10,662 nt of DNA from JANOQP01 sp044227705. GTDB lineage: Bacteria > Bacteroidota > Bacteroidia > Chitinophagales > Saprospiraceae. Shown here one piece after another: positions 5,132 through 10,662 of this stretch. A program made the translations under genes and the position numbers. The DNA is taken from positions 1 to 10,662 of the forward strand of contig JBGAWE010000162.1 in assembly GCA_044227705.1 (NCBI GenBank), read 5' to 3'. The notes beneath the pieces are model-generated. The model was not told the origin of the DNA and searched no databases. It saw only the letters and a program-made list of their open reading frames with translations. Numbering within the stretch: position 1 is the first letter of the stretch; every line of letters starts with the position of its first letter.

Positions 5132-5188
5132 ATGCTGTCAAAACTCCTCCTCTTCTTTCTCATCAACTGGCTCCGGCCGCGCCTCTGA
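5132..5188 (+). CDS. Possible 18-residue hydrophobic micro-ORF between the ATPase genes
   Basis: The 82-nt gap between the ATPase genes contains an ATG-to-TGA ORF encoding MLSKLLLFFLINWLRPRL, a short Lys-start hydrophobic peptide with a basic end. It stops four nucleotides before the second ATPase ATG, so it could act in translational coupling or as a tiny membrane peptide. Nothing beyond composition and position supports it, and chance is the simpler explanation. Confidence 0.15.
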   Translation: MLSKLLLFFLINWLRPRL

Positions 5189-5192
5189 AACC

Positions 5193-5873
5193 ATGATTGA
5201 ACTAAAGGACATCGAGCGTTTCTATCCGGCAGGCGCGCAGAAGGCATACGTCCTGCGCCACGTCTCGGCTCGCATCGCGGAAGGCGAGTTTGTAAGCGTC
5301 ATGGGGCCGAGCGGCTCCGGCAAATCCACGCTGCTGCACATCCTCGGCATGCTCGATGAGCCGACGGCGGGCGAGTACCATTTCCTAGGCGAACCGGTGC
5401 ACAAATTCTCCGAGCGGCGGCGCACGGAGCTTTACCAGCAGTACGTCGGCTTTGTCTTCCAGGCATACCACCTACTCGACGACTTGACGGTCTACGAGAA
5501 CATCGAGACCCCGCTTCTCTATAAAAAAATGCCTTCTGCCGAGCGCAAGGCACGCGTTGCCGACCTGCTCGACAGGTTCAACATTGTGGGGAAGAAAGAC
5601 CTCTTCCCCAGTCAGTTGAGCGGTGGGCAACAGCAATTGGTCGGCATCGCCCGGGCATTGGCCGGGCACCCTCGGCTCATCCTCGCAGACGAGCCGACCG
5701 GCAACCTCCAATCCAAACAGGCACTCGAAATCATGGAGACTTTTCAACGGCTCAACCGCGAGGATGGCGTGACCATCATTCAAGTTACCCACTCGGAGGT
5801 CAATGCTCGTTTCGGCAACAGAATTCTCCATCTCGCCGATGGGCAGATTGAGCGAGACGAAAGAGTTGGGTAG
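5193..5873 (+). CDS. ABC transporter ATPase, MacB/LolD type (second)
   Basis: This is a complete 226-aa nucleotide-binding subunit and a paralogue of the preceding ATPase. Motifs are Walker A GPSGSGKST (38-46), Q-loop Gln90, signature LSGGQ (142-146), Walker B LILADE (162-167) and H-loop His200. Two positions depart from the usual pattern. The signature helix reads QQQL, where Arg is normal, and the D-loop reads NLQS instead of NLDS. The first ATPase has the standard residues, so the two could form an asymmetric heterodimer, or each could serve one of the two permeases. The permease gene follows after 71 nt on the same strand. Function in export or envelope extraction is inferred from family and context. 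Confidence 0.94.
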   Translation: MIELKDIERFYPAGAQKAYVLRHVSARIAEGEFVSVMGPSGSGKSTLLHILGMLDEPTAGEYHFLGEPVHKFSERRRTELYQQYVGFVFQAYHLLDDLTVYENIETPLLYKKMPSAERKARVADLLDRFNIVGKKDLFPSQLSGGQQQLVGIARALAGHPRLILADEPTGNLQSKQALEIMETFQRLNREDGVTIIQVTHSEVNARFGNRILHLADGQIERDERVG

Positions 5874-5944
5874 CTTCTCACAGCGTTTCGCCAATAAGCC
5901 CACATTAAAGCCCGCGTAGAACATTTCCCGAAACGCAAACCGCC

Positions 5945-7540
5945 ATGTTCAGAAACTATCTAAAAATCGCCTTCCGAAACCTGTCCAACAACCGCCTTTT
6001 CACAGGGCTCAACATCGTCGGCCTTTCGGTCGGGCTGGCCGCCGGGCTGCTCATGCTGATGTGGGCCCAAGACGAGCTTTCGGGCGACAGCCACCACCGC
6101 GACGTCGAGCGCATCTTCCGCGAGAACGCGAACATGACCTCCGGCGAGAGGCAGCTCCATTGGCCGACGACGCCCGCGCCCCACGCCCTATATGCCCTGC
6201 GCGAGGTGCCAGAGGTGGAGGCCGCCGTCCGCGCCGCAGGCGACGACAAACTCGTCCTTCGGGCGGGCGAGCGGAGCGGCCTTGAAAAGGACGGGGCGTT
6301 CGTCGACAGCTCCTTTTTTCAAGTCTTTACCGTCAATTTTTTGAGAGGGAACCCGGCCCGCCCTTTCGCCGAGGCCAGTTCCATCATCCTTTCCGAGACG
6401 CTGGCGAAGAAGTATTTCCACTCGACCGACGCAGTCGGAAAAATCATCGAGGTGGGCGGCCAGAAGTGCGCAGTCAGCGCCGTCGTGGCCGACCTGCCTG
6501 ACAATTCGGAGTTGAAGGCAGACTATTTCCGCAACCTCGAGCTGCTCAACAAGTCCTTCCAGCCCAACGACTATTGGAAATCGATGGAGGACGATTGGGG
6601 CGATTTCAACTTTGTGACCTTTTTGAAACTCCGCCCCGGCGCGTCGCCCGAGGCCGTCGGCCGGAAGCTCGCCGACATCCATCACGCGCACAACCCGTTC
6701 GACAAGACCTCGCAATACATCCTCCAGCCGCTGCGCTCGCTGCACCTGACGGAACCGGACGGCAGCTCGCCTGGCCTGCAGACCGTGCGCACCATCGGGC
6801 TGGCGGGGCTGCTGCTCATCCTCATCGCCTGCATCAACTACATGAACCTCTCGACCGCCCACGCCTCCGGCCGCGCCCGAGAGGTCGGCCTTCGGAAGGT
6901 CGTTGGCGCGGATAAATGGCAGCTTTTGACCCAGTTTTTGGTCGAAACGGGCGCGGTTTTCGTCCTCGCCTGCTCGCTGGCGGTGGCCTGCGCCGCGCTG
7001 ATGCTTCCCTGGGTCAATCAGATTGCCGACAAAAAAATGCGCCTCGACCTGCTCGACCCCCGAACGGCCGGGCTGTTCGGCGGAGCGATGCTGGCCACGC
7101 TCTTGCTCTCGGGCCTCTACCCGGCGGCTGTGCTGTCGGCCTTCCGCCCGCTCGACACGCTGAAAGGAAATTTCCTTTCCGGCCTCGGTGCGGCCGGGAT
7201 TCGCCGGGGGCTGGTGGTCACGCAGTTCGTCTTTTCGACCGGCCTGGTGGTGGCGATGCTGGTCATCGGTGGCCAGCTCGACTTCATCCGCCACAAAAAC
7301 CTGGGCTACGACCGCGAGAATGTCCTCGCCTTTTCCCTCACCGACGCGATGATGGCGCACCGTGATGCCTTCCGGCAAGAACTGGCCGCACAGCCGGGCA
7401 TCTCGGCCGTGACGACGGCCAGCAACAGCCTCCTCAACCTGGCCTCCACCACCGGCGACACCGACTGGGAAGGCAAGTCGCCCGACCAGCAGATGATGGT
7501 CGCCGATGTCGGTCGAGGGCGGGCTTCCTGTCTTTTTTAA
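5945..7540 (+). CDS. FtsX/MacB-type ABC permease 1, N-terminal part, frameshifted
   Basis: This is the first 531 aa of a long two-module permease. The N-terminus MFRNYLKIAFRNL is the typical Bacteroidota opening, with the first membrane segment at about 19-40. A MacB periplasmic core domain follows (about 45-270). Then comes an FtsX module with membrane segments near 280-300, 330-352 and 375-400, including NYMNLSTAHASGRAREVGLR. A further membrane segment at about 420-442 opens the second module. The frame changes near 7505-7512: after VADV the reading turns to non-homologous residues and stops at 7538-7540, while the correct continuation is in the +1 frame. A net +1 or -2 base change explains it; loss of TC from GTCTCG would restore Val-Ser-Val-Glu. 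Together with the next ORF the protein would be about 787 aa, normal for the family. Confidence 0.86.
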   Translation: MFRNYLKIAFRNLSNNRLFTGLNIVGLSVGLAAGLLMLMWAQDELSGDSHHRDVERIFRENANMTSGERQLHWPTTPAPHALYALREVPEVEAAVRAAGDDKLVLRAGERSGLEKDGAFVDSSFFQVFTVNFLRGNPARPFAEASSIILSETLAKKYFHSTDAVGKIIEVGGQKCAVSAVVADLPDNSELKADYFRNLELLNKSFQPNDYWKSMEDDWGDFNFVTFLKLRPGASPEAVGRKLADIHHAHNPFDKTSQYILQPLRSLHLTEPDGSSPGLQTVRTIGLAGLLLILIACINYMNLSTAHASGRAREVGLRKVVGADKWQLLTQFLVETGAVFVLACSLAVACAALMLPWVNQIADKKMRLDLLDPRTAGLFGGAMLATLLLSGLYPAAVLSAFRPLDTLKGNFLSGLGAAGIRRGLVVTQFVFSTGLVVAMLVIGGQLDFIRHKNLGYDRENVLAFSLTDAMMAHRDAFRQELAAQPGISAVTTASNSLLNLASTTGDTDWEGKSPDQQMMVADVGRGRASCLF

Positions 7541-8306
7541 GATGCAACTCGTTGAGGGAGAAGACTTTAACGGCACAAAGGCCGACTCGACCCGCTTCAT
7601 CCTCAACGAGGAGGCAGTCCGCGTGGCGGGCCTGAAGCCGCCCGTCGTGGGCAAACGATTCAAGCTCTGGCAGACGGAGGGCACCGTGGCCGGCGTGGCG
7701 CGGGACTTCAACTTCCGGTCGCTGCGACGCAAAATCGAGCCGGCCGTCTTCCTGCACGACCCGCACCGCCACTACTTTTTCTATTGCAAAACCACGGGGC
7801 AGGACGCCCCGCGGGCGATGGCCTCGGCCGAGGCCGTATGGAAAAAGTTCGAGCCGGACTACCCTTTCGAGGCCTATTTCATGGACGAGACCTTCGACCG
7901 GATGTACCGCCGGGAGGCGCGCATCGGGCAGCTTTTCCGGGCCTTTGGTGGGATGGCGGTGTTCATCTCGTGCCTCGGGCTGTTCGGCCTCGCCGCGTTC
8001 ACCGCCGAGCGGCGGACGAAAGAAATCGGCATCCGAAAAGTGCTCGGCGCGTCGGTCGCCCAGGTGGTCGGGCTGCTCTCTCGCGACTTTTTGAAACTGG
8101 TCGTCGTGGCCATTTTCATCGCCTCGCCACTTGCTTTCTGGTTGATGAAAAAATGGCTGGCCGACTTTGCCTATCGAATCGAAATCAGCTGGTGGGTCTT
8201 CGCCGCCGCCGGATTGGGCGCGGTCGGTGTTGCTTTTTTGACGGTGAGTTTTCAGTCGATAAGAGCAGCCATTGCCGACCCGGTCAATAGTTTGCGCAAC
8301 GAATAG
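7506..8306 (+). CDS. FtsX/MacB-type ABC permease 1, C-terminal part
   Basis: This is the remaining 266-aa portion of permease 1, overlapping the upstream ORF by 35 nt. It contains the rest of the second periplasmic core (KMQLVEGEDF, then the EGTVAGVARDFNFRSL motif). The second FtsX module follows, with membrane segments at about 155-178, 205-226 and 230-250, and the conserved RRTKEIGIRKVLGAS cytoplasmic loop. It ends in ADPVNSLRNE, a normal terminus for these permeases, so nothing is missing at the 3' end. The ATG at 7506 may be only an in-frame codon rather than a true start. The segment 7977-8128 is very similar at the nucleotide level to permease 2. The second permease gene begins 81 nt downstream. 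Confidence 0.86.
   Translation: MSVEGGLPVFFKMQLVEGEDFNGTKADSTRFILNEEAVRVAGLKPPVVGKRFKLWQTEGTVAGVARDFNFRSLRRKIEPAVFLHDPHRHYFFYCKTTGQDAPRAMASAEAVWKKFEPDYPFEAYFMDETFDRMYRREARIGQLFRAFGGMAVFISCLGLFGLAAFTAERRTKEIGIRKVLGASVAQVVGLLSRDFLKLVVVAIFIASPLAFWLMKKWLADFAYRIEISWWVFAAAGLGAVGVAFLTVSFQSIRAAIADPVNSLRNE
7977..8128 (+). repeat. Conserved block shared with permease 2 (first copy)
   Basis: These 152 nt, encoding GLFGLAAFTAERRTKEIGIR and onward through LLSRDFLKLVVVAIFIAS, match 10485-10636 with only about ten differences by eye and no gaps. Most differences are at third codon positions. The permeases are far less alike elsewhere, so this block suggests gene conversion or very strong constraint. Confidence 0.8.
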
Positions 8307-8387
8307 CGGGGGCGTTTTTGCCAATGAATCAACAGAAAACACTGCGTAGAAGCCTTGCAATAAATTTCATTCTCAACCGGCTCAACC

Positions 8388-10662
8388 ATGCTAAAGAACA
8401 ACCTGAAATTAGCCATCCGAAACCTCCTGAAACAGCGCGGATACGCCCTGCTCAACATCGCCGGGCTCGCGCTCGGATTGGCCTGCTGCCTGTTCATCGG
8501 CCTGTGGACGCGCGACGAGCTGTCCTTCGACGGCTTCCACAAAAACCTCGACCGCATCCGCCGCTTTCAAGCCGACATCAACTTCGGCGGCACAGAGCAG
8601 CATATCGCCTCCGCGCCGGATCCGTTGGCGGCGGCCGTCGTCGCCGAGTACCCGCAGGTCGAGGCGGCCTGCCGCGTGGTGGGGCGCGGCCGGATGCCGG
8701 TGCGCAGCGGCGGCGATTCTTTTTACGAGGACCGGGTGCTGTTCGCCGACCCTTCGCTGTTCCAGGTTTTCACTTTCCCGCTGGTCGCGGGCGACGCGAA
8801 AACCGCCCTGGCCGAGCCGAACACTGTGGTGATTTCCCAAAAAATGGCGCGCAAGTACTTCCCCAGCCGCGACCCGATCGGCCAACCGCTCGACCTGAAC
8901 AACCACCGATGGACGGCCCGCGTCACCGGCGTGATGGCCGACATCCCGTCGAACTCGCAAATCCCGGCCGACTTTTTCGTCTCCATGAAGTCGCTCCCGG
9001 CGGCCTCGGAGGGCAACTGGCTGGCTTTCAACTGGAACACCTATCTCCTTTTCCGCGACCGCGCGGCGGGCGAGCAGTTTGAGGCGGAATGGCCGCGCTT
9101 CACCCACCGTCACCTCGCGCCGCTCGTCGAAAAGGTGCTCGGGACGAGCTTCGAGGAATTTGAAAAGGCGGGCAACAGCCTTGTCTGGTCGAGCATCCCG
9201 ATGGCCGATGTCCACCTGCACGCCGGGCTGCGCACGGGCGACCTCGCGCCCAACGGCAGCATCGATACCCTGCGGGCGATGGTGGTCCTTGGCCTGTTCA
9301 TCCTCCTTCTGGCGGTCTTCAACTTCATGAACCTCTCGACTGCGCGTGCGACGGGCCGGGCGCGGGAAGTCGGCGTTCGCAAGGCGATGGGTTCTCAAAA
9401 AGGGCAGCTCGTCGCGCAGTTTTTGAACGAGTCGGTGGTGATGGCGGCCCTGGCGGCGGTCCCGGCGGTGCTGGTCGTGCGGCTCTTGCTGCCAACGTTC
9501 AACCGGCTGGCGGGGAAGGAAATCGGCCGCGATTTTTGGCAAAAACCCGAAGTCTTGGGAGCGACTGTCGCCTTCGTGCTGTTGACGGGATTGCTGGCGG
9601 GCATCTATCCGGCCTTCGCCATGTCGAGTTTCAAACCGATTAAAGCCCTGAAAAGCGAGTCCGTGACCGGCCGCAGCGGTGCGTGGCTGCGCAGCGGACT
9701 GGTCACGGCACAGTTCGCCATCTCCATCGCGCTGGCCATCAGCGCGCTCGTGACGTGGCGGCAGATGACGTTCATCCGCAACAAGAACCTCGGCTTCGAC
9801 CGCTCGCAGGTGCTTGTTTTGAAGAACACGGCGACGCTCGGTGAGGCCCTCGACGTGCTGAAAACCGAGGCCCTACGCCTGCCCGGCGTGGAGGCGGCGA
9901 GCGCAACAAGCTTCGTGCCGACCAACGGCGACCACAGCGACCAAGCTTATTTCCGGGAAAGGAGCTTCACTTCCGAAAACGGCCTGTCGATGAACGACTG
10001 GTGGATCGATGCCGACTTTTTGAACACCATGAAAATCGGCCTCGCCGCCGGGCGCGGCTTCGACCCCATCTCCCCGGCAGACTCGAACGCCCTGCTCGTC
10101 AACCGGGCGGCGGCAAAGATGCTCGGCTGGGCCGACCCCGTCGGCCGCGAGCTTTACACGCTCGACGACGTGAAGACGCAGACCGTAGCCACCTATCGCA
10201 TCGTCGGCATGGTCGAGGACTTCAACTTCGAGAGCCTGAAAAATGAAATCCGCCCGCTCATCCTCCACCGGGGCGGCCGCGCGAACCTCGCCATCCGGCT
10301 GAAAACGGCCGATTTGGCGGGCGAAATCGAGCAAATCCGCGCCGTTTGGGCGAAAGGAGCGGGCGGTCTCCCGTTCGACTACGAGTTCATGGACGACCAG
10401 TTCGACCAGCTTTATCGCTCCGAAAGGCGGGCCGGGTCGCTCGCGCTGCTGTTCGCGGGGCTGGCCATCGCAATCGCCTGCCTCGGGCTTTTCGGCCTCG
10501 CCGCGTTCACCGCAGAGCGTCGGACGAAAGAAATCGGCGTCCGAAAAGTGCTCGGCGCGTCGGTCGCGCAGGTGGTCGGGCTGCTGTCTCGCGACTTTTT
10601 GAGACTGGTCGTCGCGGCGATTTTCATCGCGTCGCCGGTCGCCTATTTCTTCATGAAAAAAT
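8388..10662 (+). CDS. FtsX/MacB-type ABC permease 2 (3' end outside window)
   Basis: This frame is open from the ATG at 8388 to the window edge, 758 codons, and was checked codon by codon with no stop. The N-terminus MLKNNLKLAIRNLLKQRGYA and a membrane segment at about 18-40 resemble permease 1. The first periplasmic core (about 45-290) is followed by an FtsX module (about 303-420, with NFMNLSTARATGRAREVGVR). A second core follows (from about 430, with the YRIVGMVEDFNFESL motif), then a second FtsX module (about 680 onward, with RRTKEIGVRKVLGAS). Family length is about 790-800 aa, so roughly 30-40 residues lie beyond the window. Unlike permease 1 it is unbroken. The 81-nt gap and shared strand place it in the same operon. 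Tandem permeases of this kind may pair with each other or act separately; the sequence does not decide. Confidence 0.93.
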   Translation, partial: MLKNNLKLAIRNLLKQRGYALLNIAGLALGLACCLFIGLWTRDELSFDGFHKNLDRIRRFQADINFGGTEQHIASAPDPLAAAVVAEYPQVEAACRVVGRGRMPVRSGGDSFYEDRVLFADPSLFQVFTFPLVAGDAKTALAEPNTVVISQKMARKYFPSRDPIGQPLDLNNHRWTARVTGVMADIPSNSQIPADFFVSMKSLPAASEGNWLAFNWNTYLLFRDRAAGEQFEAEWPRFTHRHLAPLVEKVLGTSFEEFEKAGNSLVWSSIPMADVHLHAGLRTGDLAPNGSIDTLRAMVVLGLFILLLAVFNFMNLSTARATGRAREVGVRKAMGSQKGQLVAQFLNESVVMAALAAVPAVLVVRLLLPTFNRLAGKEIGRDFWQKPEVLGATVAFVLLTGLLAGIYPAFAMSSFKPIKALKSESVTGRSGAWLRSGLVTAQFAISIALAISALVTWRQMTFIRNKNLGFDRSQVLVLKNTATLGEALDVLKTEALRLPGVEAASATSFVPTNGDHSDQAYFRERSFTSENGLSMNDWWIDADFLNTMKIGLAAGRGFDPISPADSNALLVNRAAAKMLGWADPVGRELYTLDDVKTQTVATYRIVGMVEDFNFESLKNEIRPLILHRGGRANLAIRLKTADLAGEIEQIRAVWAKGAGGLPFDYEFMDDQFDQLYRSERRAGSLALLFAGLAIAIACLGLFGLAAFTAERRTKEIGVRKVLGASVAQVVGLLSRDFLRLVVAAIFIASPVAYFFMKK
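10485..10636 (+). repeat. Conserved block shared with permease 1 (second copy)
   Basis: This is the counterpart of 7977-8128, same orientation, 152 nt without gaps and about ten substitutions by eye. It encodes the last FtsX module's cytoplasmic loop and the following membrane segment. Confidence 0.8.

Noticed and set aside
6188..7732. 514-codon open frame on the minus strand across permease 1
   Set aside because: It is antisense to a clear FtsX/MacB permease, has Arg/Gly/Ala-rich meaningless sequence, and crosses that gene's frameshift.
8409..9542. 377-codon open frame on the minus strand across permease 2
   Set aside because: It is antisense to an intact permease frame, low-complexity and charged, with no domain.

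Overview
The window looks like part of a fairly GC-rich Bacteroidota chromosome, plausibly from the Saprospiria or a similar environmental lineage (inference). Three things point there. The first gene encodes a lipoprotein with a Cys-Lys-Lys-Asp-Asp export-type signal. Start codons lack clear Shine-Dalgarno sequences. The right two thirds carry the adaptor / ATPase / ATPase / long FtsX-type permease layout common in that phylum.

Left region (1-1480): an AT-rich, minus-strand gene for a predicted beta-propeller lipoprotein sits between two direct copies of a ~105-bp palindromic repeat (5-110 and 1376-1480). Its composition differs strongly from everything to its right, so this looks like an acquired gene or cassette.

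Middle region (1481-3060): about 460 bp without a convincing gene holds an array of T-tracts repeating every 21 nt (best from 1627 to 1883, possibly from 1543). Tract positions are regular and the ~14-nt intervals are all different. The array runs up to the start of an uncharacterised all-helical protein of 260 aa (1943-2725). That gene is followed in the same frame by a coding-like stretch after a TGA, and then by a strong intrinsic terminator (3021-3059). Array, gene and terminator form a compact unit of unknown function and are the best candidate for something undescribed.

Right region (3061-10662): an efflux-type ABC operon. It starts with two near-identical palindromic operators whose centres are 21 bp apart, then a sigma-54-like -24 element, then a periplasmic adaptor (MFP), two MacB/LolD-type ATPases and two long FtsX/MacB-type permeases. 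The second permease runs off the window. The adaptor and the first permease are each split into two ORFs by one frameshift, so the operon is either decaying or contains sequencing errors; the ATPases and second permease are open. If intact, the adaptor would link the inner-membrane permeases to an outer-membrane exit duct, with the ATPases driving export or envelope extraction. The substrate cannot be read from the sequence.
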